DNA of 64,000 nucleotides, taken from positions 1,289,501 through 1,353,500 of the forward strand of contig NZ_CP015881.1 of the NCBI RefSeq assembly GCF_000697965.2, read 5' to 3'. Below, piece by piece: positions 18,762 through 27,375 of the stretch (position 1 is the first letter of the stretch; every line of letters starts with the position of its first letter). This DNA is from Ensifer adhaerens. Its GTDB lineage: Bacteria > Pseudomonadota > Alphaproteobacteria > Rhizobiales > Rhizobiaceae. The position numbers and the translations under genes were made by a program. Under the pieces are notes generated by a model. It searched no databases, was not told the origin of the DNA, and saw only the letters and a list, made by a program, of their open reading frames with translations.

Positions 18762-20303
18762 TCACTCCGTCTTCGACATCGTTCCGAAGTTGTAGACCTG
18801 GATCAGCATCGGATTGTAGACATAGCCCTTCACCGCGGCGCGGCGGGCGAAGATGTCGTTCTTCTCCATGATGTAGAGATACGGCGCGTCGTCAGTCGAA
18901 AGCTTCTGCGCCTCGATGTAGAGAGCCTTGCGCTTTGCTTCGTCGACGATCGAAGCTGCCTCTTGGACGAGACCCGTCACCTTGCTGTTGTTGTAGAAGG
19001 AACGGTTGCCCGGGCCGCCCATCTTACCGGCGTCGAACCAGTAGTTCATGAACATGTAGGGGTCGGCGAAATCAGGCGTCCAGGCGCCGGGCGCCATGTC
19101 GAACTTGCCGTTGGCGACCAACTCGCGCTTCGTCGTGTCGGCGACCGCCTGCAGATCGAGCTTGACGCCGATTTCTGCGAGAGAGGCTTGCAGCGCCAGA
19201 CCGACCGGTTCCCAGGCAGGATCGGCCTGCGAGAAGGTATAGGTCAAATGGATGTCACCCTTGCCGGATTCGGCAAGCAACGCCTTGGCCTTCTCGATGT
19301 CGTAGCTGTACTGGAAACCCTGGGGATCATGCCCCCACATGCCGCTGGGCACCGCGCCGCGCATCTGCTTGGCCTGACCGAGCATGATGCCGTCGATGAT
19401 GCCCTGGTAGTCGACCGCATAGGAGATCGCCTGACGCACCTTGGCGTCGTCGAGCGGCGGCTGGCGATTGTTCATGTAGATGTAGTTCACATACATGCTC
19501 GGATTGCTCTCGACGACGACGGAGGCATCCTTCTGCAGCGCTTCGGCCTGATCGAGCGGGATCTGTTCGATGATGTCGGCATCGCCGTTGGTCAGTTGAA
19601 GGCGACGCGCCGACACGTCGCCGACAATGCGGAGCACGACTTGTTTCAGCGCCGGCTTGGCGCCTGCATAATGTTCGTTGCTGTCGAGCACGATGCTCTG
19701 GTTGCGCTCCCAGGAAGCGATGCGATAGGGACCGCTGCCGGCCGTATGCTCGGCGAGCCAGGCCTTCGCCATGTCGCCGTCCTTCTCATGCTCCATGACC
19801 TTGGGATTGATGATCGCAGCGCCGGAGACGGCAAGCGTTGAAATGAACGGCGCAAACGGCGCGGTCAGGTGAAACTTTACGGTCTGCGGGTCGACGACCT
19901 CGACCTCTTTCAAGACCGGGAACGCGTCGGACGGGCCGGCCTTCAGCTTCATCAGCCGGTCGAAGCTGAATTTGACGGCGGCGGCATCGACCGGCGAGCC
20001 GTCATCGAACTTGTGGCCGGCCGCAATCTTGAAGGTCCAGACGAGGCCGGCATCGTCGGCAGTCCAGCTTTCGGCGAGTTCCGGCCCGACTTCCGTCGAG
20101 GCGCCCTTATAGGCGACGAGCCTTTCATAGGCGGCGTAAGTGAGCGTGTAGCCGCTGTTGCTGATCTCAATACCTGGATCGGCTGTCGGCGGATCTTCCG
20201 CGCGCGCCAGCACCAGCACGTCCTGCGCAGCAATCGCGCCGGAAAGCGGCGTCGATGCCAGAAGCAATGCAATGCCGATCGATTTCCACTTGGAACCGTT
20301 CAT
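18762..20303 (-). CDS. oligopeptide ABC transporter solute-binding protein, family 5
   Basis: Periplasmic binding protein of 513 residues with a signal peptide of about 26 residues ending AIAAQ. The family-5 pattern is visible: VGPELAESWTADDAGLVWTF, the HTAGSGPYRI segment, and VRQAISYAVDYQGIIDGIM. It is the first gene of the operon containing OppB, OppC, OppD and OppF types. An inverted repeat TAGGAAA-N4-TTTCCTA lies 64 bases upstream of its start codon. The ligand is probably a peptide; neighbouring M55 and DadA genes hint at D-amino-acid content. Confidence 0.9.
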   Translation of the reverse strand: MNGSKWKSIGIALLLASTPLSGAIAAQDVLVLARAEDPPTADPGIEISNSGYTLTYAAYERLVAYKGASTEVGPELAESWTADDAGLVWTFKIAAGHKFDDGSPVDAAAVKFSFDRLMKLKAGPSDAFPVLKEVEVVDPQTVKFHLTAPFAPFISTLAVSGAAIINPKVMEHEKDGDMAKAWLAEHTAGSGPYRIASWERNQSIVLDSNEHYAGAKPALKQVVLRIVGDVSARRLQLTNGDADIIEQIPLDQAEALQKDASVVVESNPSMYVNYIYMNNRQPPLDDAKVRQAISYAVDYQGIIDGIMLGQAKQMRGAVPSGMWGHDPQGFQYSYDIEKAKALLAESGKGDIHLTYTFSQADPAWEPVGLALQASLAEIGVKLDLQAVADTTKRELVANGKFDMAPGAWTPDFADPYMFMNYWFDAGKMGGPGNRSFYNNSKVTGLVQEAASIVDEAKRKALYIEAQKLSTDDAPYLYIMEKNDIFARRAAVKGYVYNPMLIQVYNFGTMSKTE

Positions 20304-20366
20304 CTCGTCGTCCTCCCCAGAACTGCGGCGTGCAATGCCCTCCCGGCACCCACCGCAGTCCTAGAC

Positions 20367-20384
20367 TAGGAAACGATTTTCCTA
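20367..20384. promoter_or_regulatory. inverted repeat TAGGAAA-CGAT-TTTCCTA upstream of the peptide-transport operon
   Basis: Perfect 7-base arms with a 4-base spacer. They lie between the end of the XRE-cupin regulator gene and the start of the binding-protein gene, on the promoter side of the latter. The same arms and spacing occur at 21142-21159 in front of the regulator gene, and a near copy is at 22711-22728. This is the most likely binding site of the XRE-cupin regulator. An AT-rich tract follows at 20391-20412. Confidence 0.7.
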
Positions 20385-20426
20385 AGTGCAATATTTTTTC
20401 TTATCGTATTTGTTTTTTAGTTTCGA

Positions 20427-21059
20427 TCAGCTTTTGAGCTTGATCGTCTGCGCATTTGCCAGCGTGGAGACCAATTCGGTCTCCGGGGTCGAGCAAACGC
20501 ATAAGATCTGCGCCGGCTCCTCGCTGACGCTCAGATAGGCGTGTCCCATCATGGCGTCGAAGTAGCAGGAATCACCCTTCTTCAGCCGAAGGGGCGCGTA
20601 GATCTCGGTGTGGAGTTCCAATTCGCCGTCGAGGACGTAGAAGAATTCCTCGCCCTTGTGGCGGATCAGCGGTCCGAACTCCTCGAGCGTGCGCGCCCGT
20701 GCCATCGCCAGGATCGGGACCATCGACTTCTTGGAAATCTCCGTGCAAACATAGAGATAGTCGTAGTTCTGCGTGACGATCTCCCGACCGTCTCCGGATT
20801 TGGTATAGGTGCGCCGCCCCATCATGTTGGGCACGTCTTCCGCGCCCGTCATCGTCCCGAAAAGCTCGACGATGTCGACCTTCAGGCCCTGGGCAAGCTG
20901 GATCAAGCGGTCGTAGGTGAGCTGCATCTGGTTGTTCTCGACCTTGGAAAGGGTCGAGACCGCAAGCCCGGTCATGGAGCTGACTTCGGCCAAGGTCCAG
21001 CGGTTGCGATTGCGAATATCCTTGAGGATCTCGCCGAGGCTGGATTTCGCGTCGGTCAT
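20427..21059 (-). CDS. XRE-family regulator with C-terminal cupin domain
   Basis: Regulator of about 210 residues. The helix-turn-helix covers about 8-62 (LGEILKDIRNRNRWTLAEVS, LAVSTLSKVENNQMQLTYDR). A cupin_2 barrel covers about 120-195 (RHKGEEFFYVLDGELELHTE, LKKGDSCYFDAMMGHAYL). XRE-cupin proteins such as PuuR control amine or amino-acid use, with the ligand in the cupin. The start MTDAKSS was chosen because GGAG lies 8 bases before it; METPTMTD (21074) is possible. Longer forms would read through the inverted repeat upstream and are unlikely. The gene sits between the transport operon and the peptidase genes it probably controls. Confidence 0.85.
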   Translation of the reverse strand: MTDAKSSLGEILKDIRNRNRWTLAEVSSMTGLAVSTLSKVENNQMQLTYDRLIQLAQGLKVDIVELFGTMTGAEDVPNMMGRRTYTKSGDGREIVTQNYDYLYVCTEISKKSMVPILAMARARTLEEFGPLIRHKGEEFFYVLDGELELHTEIYAPLRLKKGDSCYFDAMMGHAYLSVSEEPAQILCVCSTPETELVSTLANAQTIKLKS

Positions 21060-21140
21060 CGTTGGCGTCTCCATTTGCCTGCCGCCATCGAAGTGCTCGC
21101 CGGTTCTCGCCCGCCCGCAACACAGAATCCGATTGGCATG

Positions 21141-21160
21141 ATAGGAAAACCATTTCCTAT
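21141..21160. promoter_or_regulatory. inverted repeat ATAGGAAA-ACCA-TTTCCTAT upstream of the XRE-cupin gene
   Basis: Perfect 8-base arms with a 4-base spacer, about 80 bases before the chosen regulator start. The inner 7-base arms and the spacing match the site at 20367-20384 exactly. This fits autoregulation by the XRE-cupin protein. The adjoining TATAATAC at 21158-21165 could belong to a promoter. Confidence 0.7.
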
Positions 21161-21235
21161 AATACGTGGCCGAAAGCAACATCGTGTTGACGGCAATCCC
21201 TGCCCCACAACCACTTGCAGCGTTTCGAAGCCCGC

Positions 21236-22693
21236 CTACTCCGCAAACGGGTTGGCGACCCTTGGCCAATAGGGGCGCTTCAGCTTGGTGAAAGCCAGAT
21301 CCTCGAATGTCGGCTGCAAGGCGCCTGGCGCACTGACGTAATGAATGTCACGCGCGATCGGTTCGAAGCCGGCACGGAAGTGGTTGCTGGATTTCACCAC
21401 GACGATCTTCTTTTGCGCGGGGTCCAGGCCAAGCGCTGTCATGCATTCCGGATGGAAGGTCTGCGTGCGCACTGTGTTGATCACGATGTCGATGCTGCCG
21501 GAAGACACCCACACGGCATCGCCGATGGCAAGCGGCGTCGGCCCGAAGCGCTGGGTGATGCCGGACGCGACGCGCCGGACCGTCACCGTCAGGTCGAGCG
21601 GGTCGCCGGATGCAGGCCCGACCTTGCCGCCGATCCTCAGTGCCAAAGTGGCCCCTTCTCCCGCCTCGCGGCACATGCGAACCGCAATCGGATCCCAATA
21701 GAGGCAGGAGGCCACGTCTTCGATACCGCGCTCGATGATGCGACGCAGGATGAAGGTCGAGTCTCCAGGCGCGCCTCCGCCGGCATTGTCCGAAACATCG
21801 GCAAGCACGATCGGACCGCTTGTCGCGGCAACGGCCCGGTCCAGCGCCGCGTCGATCCCGAGATAGTCTCCCCGCATCTGTTCACGCGCCTCGAATATCT
21901 CGCGAGCGAAGGACCGGGCGACACGCGCGGCTTTTTCCGGATCGTTGTCGGTCACAACAAGCATCTTGGCACCTACATCCTCGACATCGCCCCAGGGGAA
22001 GCCGTGACCGAAGGAGACCGAGAGCACACCGTCCTGCCCTTCCATCGCCTTCATGCGATCGACGATGCCGCGCAATGGTGCACGATGCGGGTGGAAGGTG
22101 TTGATCATGCGGCAGTCATGCATGCCCATGGCCGGCTTCACTTCGCCCGCAAGTGTGCGCTCCATCAGCCGGAACAGTTGCTCCGCAACCTCCTCGATGT
22201 CGGTGTGCGGATATTCCTTGTAGGTGGAGATCATGGTCGCATTGGCCAGCATGCGTTCGGTGATATGGCAGTGCAGGTCGAGTTCGGCTGCGACCGGCAC
22301 ATCCGGCCCCACCACCTGCCGGACATGCGCGAGCAGATCGCCTTCGACATCGTCGTAGCCGTCGGCCACACAGGCGCCGTGCAGCGCGAGCATCACGGCG
22401 TCAACGGGCATCGCGGCCTTGAGATCGTCGAGAATGGTGGCGCGGAAACTCTCATAGACCGCTCGCGTGGTCCTACCGCCGGGCTCGGCCACGGCGCACA
22501 AGCTCTCCACCACATCCCAGCCTTTTTCTTGCGCGGCATTGCGCCAGACGAACATTTGCGAAGAGCAGCAGTTGAGCGGCTTGCCGGTGGCATCGCCATA
22601 GGCGATCAGGTTCTCGCGGAAGGCCTCGATGCCGGTCTGCATGGGCGAAAAGGTGTTGGTCTCCGTATCCAGCCCCGCGATGAAAAGTTTCAT
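21236..22693 (-). CDS. M81-family metallopeptidase (MlrC-like)
   Basis: Protein of 485 residues matching the MlrC (microcystinase C) family. The N-terminal domain has GLDTETNTFSP, LHGACVADGYDDVEGD and AELDLHCHITERM, with acidic and histidine residues expected to bind zinc. The C-terminal MlrC domain has ADVSDNAGGGAPGDST. MlrC degrades the linear tetrapeptide product of microcystin, which includes a D-amino acid; most homologues have no known substrate. It is divergent from an M55 D-aminopeptidase gene across a spacer with a candidate operator. A role in breaking unusual peptides imported by the adjacent Opp system is inferred. Confidence 0.87.
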   Translation of the reverse strand: MKLFIAGLDTETNTFSPMQTGIEAFRENLIAYGDATGKPLNCCSSQMFVWRNAAQEKGWDVVESLCAVAEPGGRTTRAVYESFRATILDDLKAAMPVDAVMLALHGACVADGYDDVEGDLLAHVRQVVGPDVPVAAELDLHCHITERMLANATMISTYKEYPHTDIEEVAEQLFRLMERTLAGEVKPAMGMHDCRMINTFHPHRAPLRGIVDRMKAMEGQDGVLSVSFGHGFPWGDVEDVGAKMLVVTDNDPEKAARVARSFAREIFEAREQMRGDYLGIDAALDRAVAATSGPIVLADVSDNAGGGAPGDSTFILRRIIERGIEDVASCLYWDPIAVRMCREAGEGATLALRIGGKVGPASGDPLDLTVTVRRVASGITQRFGPTPLAIGDAVWVSSGSIDIVINTVRTQTFHPECMTALGLDPAQKKIVVVKSSNHFRAGFEPIARDIHYVSAPGALQPTFEDLAFTKLKRPYWPRVANPFAE

Positions 22694-22710
22694 TTTCGCC
22701 TCTCGCCTAT

Positions 22711-22728
22711 CAAGAAAGATATTTTCTA
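22711..22728. promoter_or_regulatory. imperfect copy of the operator: CAAGAAA-GATA-TTTTCTA
   Basis: Same 7-4-7 layout as the two perfect sites at 20367 and 21142, with mismatches in two positions of the left arm and one of the right. It lies in the divergent spacer between the M81 and M55 peptidase genes, 18 bases from the M81 start. The spacer is AT-rich. It would let the XRE-cupin regulator control both peptidase units. Confidence 0.55.
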
Positions 22729-22804
22729 ATCATAAAACTATGTTTATCGTCGGAAAGTCAAATGCATTATCCGCGCCCTTGCGCGGCTGACCGGGGAGGC
22801 AGGA

Positions 22805-23629
22805 ATGCGCATCTATATTTCCGCTGACATCGAAGGGATCGTCGGGGTCGTGAGCCGCGACCAGCTGATGCCCGAAGGTTTCGAGTACGAGAACGCCCGG
22901 CGCTGGATGACGGACACCGTGGTTCACGCCTGCGAGGCTGCGCACGAGGAAGGCGTCGAGGAGGTCATCCTCAGCGATTCCCATGGAAATGGCGAGAGCA
23001 TCCTGATCGACCGCCTGCCCGACTACGTACAGGTCGTGCGCAGCTGGCCGCGGCCGCTGATGATGATGCAGGGCGTCGAACTCGGTTCCTTCGTCGGCGC
23101 GATGCTACTCGGCTACCATGCCGGCGCAAACCATGCGAGCGGCGTGCTATCCCACACGATCGGCGGCACCGCCTTTGCCGAAGTGCGCATCAACGGCACC
23201 GTCATGCCGGAGGCCGGGATCAACGCCGCCATTGCCGGACATTTTGGCGTACCGGTGCTGCTTGCTTCCGGCGACAACGTCGCCCTGGAGGAGATCAGGG
23301 AGCGTATCGGCGATATCGTGACGGTGCCGGTCAAGCAAGTCTACAGCACGCAATCGGCGATCACATTGACGCCCGCCGTCGCCCATCGCCGCATCCGCGA
23401 GGGCGTCAAGAAGGCATTGTCGAGGGCCGGTTCGGCAAAGCCGTTCAAGCTGGAGAACCCCGTCCTTGAGATCGTCTTCCGCAACCGCCTTCCGGCCGAA
23501 TATCTTTCCTATCTCAAGGGCGTCGAACGCACCGACGGGTACACGATCCGCTACCCGGGCGACGACATGGTCGACGTCTCGCGTTTCATCCAATTCGTGG
23601 TCGGCTACAATTCCCGCCTCACCTTCTGA
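22805..23629 (+). CDS. M55-family D-aminopeptidase (DppA-like)
   Basis: Enzyme of 274 residues, the usual length for DppA. Zinc ligands expected from Bacillus DppA line up: Asp8 and Glu10 (ISADIEG), His60 (LSDSHGNG), His105 (LGYHAG) and Glu136 (VMPEAGINA). The active-site histidine is probably His117 (VLSHTIGG). DppA cleaves D-Ala-D-Ala and similar D-amino-acid dipeptides in the cytosol. It is divergent from the M81 gene and 24 bases before a DadA-like dehydrogenase gene on the same strand. Together they suggest release and oxidation of D-amino acids. Confidence 0.9.
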   Translation: MRIYISADIEGIVGVVSRDQLMPEGFEYENARRWMTDTVVHACEAAHEEGVEEVILSDSHGNGESILIDRLPDYVQVVRSWPRPLMMMQGVELGSFVGAMLLGYHAGANHASGVLSHTIGGTAFAEVRINGTVMPEAGINAAIAGHFGVPVLLASGDNVALEEIRERIGDIVTVPVKQVYSTQSAITLTPAVAHRRIREGVKKALSRAGSAKPFKLENPVLEIVFRNRLPAEYLSYLKGVERTDGYTIRYPGDDMVDVSRFIQFVVGYNSRLTF

Positions 23630-23653
23630 CCAGCATTTCCGCGGAACCAATCC

Positions 23654-24892
23654 ATGACCACCTCTATCGTCCTCGGCGCCGGCATGGTCGGCATCTCCAC
23701 AGCGCTCGCTTTGCAGGAAACCGGGCACCAGGTGGTGCTTATCGACCGCAAGGCACCGGGCCGGGAAACCAGCTACGGCAATGCCGGCATCATCCAGACC
23801 GAGGCCGTCGAACCCTATGCTTTTCCTCGCTCGCTTGCCGAGATCGTCAGGGTCGGATTGAAGCGCGGCAACGATACGGACTGGCGGCTCGGCGACATGC
23901 CGCGGCTGGCCGGACCGCTCTGGCGCTATTTCACGCAATCGGCGCCGGCGACTTATGCGAGAACCGTCGCGGCCTACTCGAAGCTGGCGCTGCGGGCGAG
24001 CGACGATCATGCTCGCTTCATCGAACCCGCCAATGCCGGCGACCTGATCGTTCGCGAGGGCTGGCGCGCAGTCTACCGTTCGCCAGGAAAGCTCGATGCG
24101 GCTGTCGCGACCGCCGAGCGTCTGAAACGGGAATACGGCGTGCCGTCGGACGTGCTTACCTCCGACGAGCTTGCGGCAAGCGAGCCTGCGCTCAAAAGCC
24201 GGCTGGCGGGCGCAGTCCATTGGACCTCACCCTGGACCTGCCGTGATCCGGGCGACCTGGTCTCGCGCTACGCCGCGCTCTTCGTCGCCCGCGGCGGCAA
24301 GGTCGCCCAGGGCGATGCCATGTCCCTGCAGCAGACCGGCGCGGGCTGGCGGGTCCTGTCGGAGGGTGGCAATCTCACGGCTGAAAACGCGGTCGTCGCC
24401 CTGGGGCCGTGGTCGCCGATGCTTTTGGCGCGGTTTGGCTATCGTGTCCCCATGGTGTTCAAGCGCGGCTACCACTGGCACTTTGGCGGCAAGGAAGGCC
24501 CACGCATTTCGATGCTGGACATCGACAGCTCCGCCCTGATCGCCCCGATGAATGCGGGATGGCGGGTCCTGACCGGCGCACACCTGGCGCCGCTCGGCAC
24601 CGCCCCGGCATCGCGACAGATACGACACGCCGTCAGCGCTGCGCGCACGCTTTTTGCGCTGCGCGACCCCATCGAAGCAGCGCCATGGTCGGGAACCCGT
24701 CCCTGCATGCCCGACATGCTTCCCGTCGTCGGGCCCAGTCGTCACAAGGGCCTGTGGTTCCATTTCGGCCATGGGCACCAGGGCTTCACCCTGGGGCCGA
24801 CGACAGCACTTCTCCTGGCCGAGCAGGTTGCCGGGAATCGCAACAATCCGCTGGCCCTGCCCCTGTTGCCGTCGACCCGAGACTGGGCATAG
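23654..24892 (+). CDS. FAD-dependent D-amino-acid dehydrogenase-like oxidoreductase (DadA family)
   Basis: DAO-superfamily enzyme of 412 residues. The N-terminal dinucleotide fold (VLGAGMVGISTALALQETGH) is followed by GRETSYGNAGIIQ, and the C-terminal flavin motif is HFGHGHQGFTLGP, all typical of DadA-type D-amino-acid dehydrogenases. It likely oxidises D-amino acids to 2-oxo acids and ammonia, passing electrons to the membrane. It follows the M55 aminopeptidase closely, so its substrates are probably the freed D-residues. Other amine oxidases of the same superfamily cannot be excluded. Confidence 0.85.
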   Translation: MTTSIVLGAGMVGISTALALQETGHQVVLIDRKAPGRETSYGNAGIIQTEAVEPYAFPRSLAEIVRVGLKRGNDTDWRLGDMPRLAGPLWRYFTQSAPATYARTVAAYSKLALRASDDHARFIEPANAGDLIVREGWRAVYRSPGKLDAAVATAERLKREYGVPSDVLTSDELAASEPALKSRLAGAVHWTSPWTCRDPGDLVSRYAALFVARGGKVAQGDAMSLQQTGAGWRVLSEGGNLTAENAVVALGPWSPMLLARFGYRVPMVFKRGYHWHFGGKEGPRISMLDIDSSALIAPMNAGWRVLTGAHLAPLGTAPASRQIRHAVSAARTLFALRDPIEAAPWSGTRPCMPDMLPVVGPSRHKGLWFHFGHGHQGFTLGPTTALLLAEQVAGNRNNPLALPLLPSTRDWA

Positions 24893-24910
24893 CCGAACGT
24901 CAGGGCCCGG

Positions 24911-26257
24911 TCATTGGCGCACGGTCGAAAATGTGCGGTCGGCCAGCCGCGGCAGCATGAGCCGGAAGGCGACGCTGCGGGCGCTTTGGAACAGGATCAG
25001 CGCGATCCACAGTCCGTCATTGCCGAAGACCGGCTGCAGGATCGCCCAGGCGGCAAAGTAGATCACCAGCGAGGCGACCATCAGATTTCGCATCTGCCGC
25101 GACCAGGTGGCGCCGATATAGACGCCATCCATCTGGAAGGCGACGATACCGAAGATCGGAAGGGCGGCGACATAGGGCAGGTACGCGTGTGCAAGTGCTG
25201 ACACGCTTTCCGACGGGGCGGTGATGCCGATCACCCAGTCGCCGGCCACAAAGAGACAGAGCGCGACGAGCCCGGCAAAGACGAAGCCCCATACCGTGGT
25301 CAAACCAACAGCACGGTCGAACGCCGGCCGGTAGCGCGCGCCGACGGCTCGTCCGGCCAGTTGCTCCGCCGCCGTTGCCACCCCGTCGAGAAAGGCGACG
25401 CCGAAGAAATAGAAGCGCAGCAGGATCGTATTGGCCGCAAGGACTTCGATGCCGAGCATGCCGCTTTGGCGGGTGAAGAAGGAAAGCCCGATCAGAAGCG
25501 CGAAGGAGCGGATCATCATGTCGCCATTGACCGAAAAGGCGCGGCGGAAGGCCGTCAAATCCGGAAGGTTCCACGCGGTCCGGTCGGTCTTTGCCCAGAT
25601 GAGGTAGAGCCCCGCCAGTGCCGTGACGGCTTCGGCAACGAGAGAGGCGGCAGCAACGCCCGCCACACCCCAGCCGAGACCGAGGACCCAGTGCACGCTC
25701 AAGCCGGCGTTCAGCGCATTGAGCAAGGTTTGCAGGATCATGCCCCAGAGCGCATCGCCACGCCCGATGATCCAGCCGAAAACCACGAAATTGAAGAGGA
25801 CGAAGGGCGCCGACCAGACCCGCCAGGCGAAATAGGTGGCGGCCGCTTCGGCGACCTTGCCTTCCGCGCCCATGGCGGCAAGGCCAAGCGCGCCGATCGG
25901 CTTTTGAAGCAAAAGCAGTGCCAGCCCCGCCACGATCGCGATGATGAGGCCGCTTGCGAGCATGCGCTGCTCTTCACGCCGGTCACCGGCGCCGAGCGCC
26001 TGGGCCGTAAAACCCGTGGTCGCCCCGCGCAGGAAGTTGAAGGTGACGAAGATGACGTCGAAGATGACGGTCGAAAGCGCCACGCCGCCGATCAGGCTCT
26101 CGTCGCGCAACTGGCCGATGACGCCGGTTGCGACGAGCCCGACAAGCGGGCTCGACAGATAGGCGATCATCATCGGCAACGCGATGCGAAGCACGTCGCG
26201 ATGCGCGATGTCGAAGGGACGGACCGTGACCGCAGCGTGATCGGAAGCGTGTTTCAC
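24911..26257 (-). CDS. MATE-family efflux transporter (DinF-like)
   Basis: Membrane protein of 448 residues with about twelve helices in two MATE halves. The first starts IALPMMIAYLSSPLVGLVAT, and a DinF-like segment is LRGATTGFTAQALGAGDRRE. It would export a small cationic or amphipathic compound using an ion gradient. Its start lies directly after the stop of the AhpD-like gene, so it is the last member of a run of same-strand genes that includes the monooxygenase and the PotABCD-type importer. It may expel a toxic intermediate of that pathway. Confidence 0.87.
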   Translation of the reverse strand: MKHASDHAAVTVRPFDIAHRDVLRIALPMMIAYLSSPLVGLVATGVIGQLRDESLIGGVALSTVIFDVIFVTFNFLRGATTGFTAQALGAGDRREEQRMLASGLIIAIVAGLALLLLQKPIGALGLAAMGAEGKVAEAAATYFAWRVWSAPFVLFNFVVFGWIIGRGDALWGMILQTLLNALNAGLSVHWVLGLGWGVAGVAAASLVAEAVTALAGLYLIWAKTDRTAWNLPDLTAFRRAFSVNGDMMIRSFALLIGLSFFTRQSGMLGIEVLAANTILLRFYFFGVAFLDGVATAAEQLAGRAVGARYRPAFDRAVGLTTVWGFVFAGLVALCLFVAGDWVIGITAPSESVSALAHAYLPYVAALPIFGIVAFQMDGVYIGATWSRQMRNLMVASLVIYFAAWAILQPVFGNDGLWIALILFQSARSVAFRLMLPRLADRTFSTVRQ

Positions 26258-26836
26258 TCAATCCAGCCGGTGCGGTTCGCCGAGCGTATGCATCAGCCGA
26301 TTGGCCCAGCCGAAGATTGCAACCGCGTGGATAAGGTCGAGGGTCTGCAGGTCGTCGAGGCCGATCTCGCGCAGGTGGTAGAACTGGTAGGCGCCGACAT
26401 TGTCGGGATGCGCCGTCAGGTCGACGCCGAAATTGAACAGCGCCTGCTCGAATTCCGGCAGGTTCGCGTCAAGGCCGCTGCCATAGATCTCGTCGACCAC
26501 CTCCGGCCGCTTTTCGAGCTGGATGTAGCGCGCCGCATGAACCGAGGCGCAATAGATGCAGCGGTTGACGAAGGATGCGGCAAGCGCGCCGATCTCCCGG
26601 CCACCGCGCGACAGCCCGCCCTCGCTATACATGATGTCGTTGAAGAGCGGCGTGCGCTCCTTCAGGGTTTCCGGCTCGTTGGCGAGAACCAGTACATAGT
26701 CCGAAATCTTCTTGTTGGACGGCGTGATCTTCAGCGCGTCGAGCTGTTCGGGTGTGGCTGTCTCAACATCGACCGGCTTGACATAGGGCTTCCAGTCGAG
26801 CGCTTCGACGGTGAATTCGTGCACAGCTTGCGACAT
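26258..26836 (-). CDS. peroxidase-related AhpD/CMD-domain protein with CxxC (Avi_7169-like)
   Basis: Protein of 192 residues with the AhpD/carboxymuconolactone-decarboxylase fold. The redox motif NRCIYCASVHAAR has Cys93, Cys96 and His100, as in AhpD-type peroxidases. Length and sequence resemble the group named alkylhydroperoxidase domain protein, Avi_7169 family (name recalled, not searched). The stop is followed at once by the MATE start, and the partner CMD gene ends one base upstream. Likely a thiol-dependent peroxide or electrophile reductase helping the adjacent flavin enzyme. Confidence 0.8.
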   Translation of the reverse strand: MSQAVHEFTVEALDWKPYVKPVDVETATPEQLDALKITPSNKKISDYVLVLANEPETLKERTPLFNDIMYSEGGLSRGGREIGALAASFVNRCIYCASVHAARYIQLEKRPEVVDEIYGSGLDANLPEFEQALFNFGVDLTAHPDNVGAYQFYHLREIGLDDLQTLDLIHAVAIFGWANRLMHTLGEPHRLD

Positions 26837-26837
26837 C

Positions 26838-27344
26838 TCAGTTGTCCCTCAGCATCTTGAGGCCGGCCGTAACCAGCACCTGATAGTTCACGAAGGCGAT
26901 CAGGCCGGCGAGCGTGACAATGTCCCGGTCGTCGAGACCTGCGGCGGCGAGCTTTTCGATGTTGGTGCGCGTCGCCTCCTTCGGCGAAAGCGTGACGAGA
27001 TCGACATGGGCGAGGATCGCCTGAAGGCGCGGATCGGCATCTTCGGCACCGTTGCCAGGATCGGCAATCGACGCCAACGCGGAGCCCTCGTCCTCGCGTT
27101 CGAGCAGCGCCCGGAAATGCGCGGAGAGCTCCTGCGACTTCCAGAGTGCCGCCATGCGCGCAGCAAGGGCTGCTCGGAGCGCATAGGAGAAGTTGCGCGG
27201 ATCGGTTGGGCGAAGGGCAGCCTGATAGCTCGTCTGGCTCAACTGCTTCAGCTTCGCCCGCTGTTCGCGCAGCGCCTGCAGGTCGGGAAAGCGATCGAGC
27301 CCGAGCACCGTGTCAATTACGTCAGTTGTCGATGGAGAGGTCAT
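26838..27344 (-). CDS. CMD-domain protein without cysteines (Avi_7170-like)
   Basis: Protein of 168 residues with helices like the carboxymuconolactone-decarboxylase fold (TNIEKLAAAGLDDRDIVTLA, then GLIAFVNYQVLVTAG). It contains no cysteine at all, so it lacks the CxxC peroxidase centre of its neighbour. It may be the inactive partner of a heteromer. The resemblance is to the group called CMD domain protein, Avi_7170 family, which typically occurs beside the Avi_7169 type (recalled). The start MTSPSTT has AGGAAAACC before it; a longer form from 27359 is less likely. Confidence 0.75.
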   Translation of the reverse strand: MTSPSTTDVIDTVLGLDRFPDLQALREQRAKLKQLSQTSYQAALRPTDPRNFSYALRAALAARMAALWKSQELSAHFRALLEREDEGSALASIADPGNGAEDADPRLQAILAHVDLVTLSPKEATRTNIEKLAAAGLDDRDIVTLAGLIAFVNYQVLVTAGLKMLRDN

Positions 27345-27375
27345 TGGTTTTCCTGTCATCTGAAACGCGGGAGGG

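Noticed and set aside
21060..21269. Longer N-terminus of the XRE-cupin regulator
   Set aside because: It would be translated through the perfect operator-like inverted repeat, and the added residues have no resemblance to the family.
21215..22729. Long open frame of 504 codons on the + strand opposite the M81 gene
   Set aside because: It has a low-complexity His/Arg/Asp-rich translation without motifs. The opposite strand encodes a complete M81 protein with its metal motifs.
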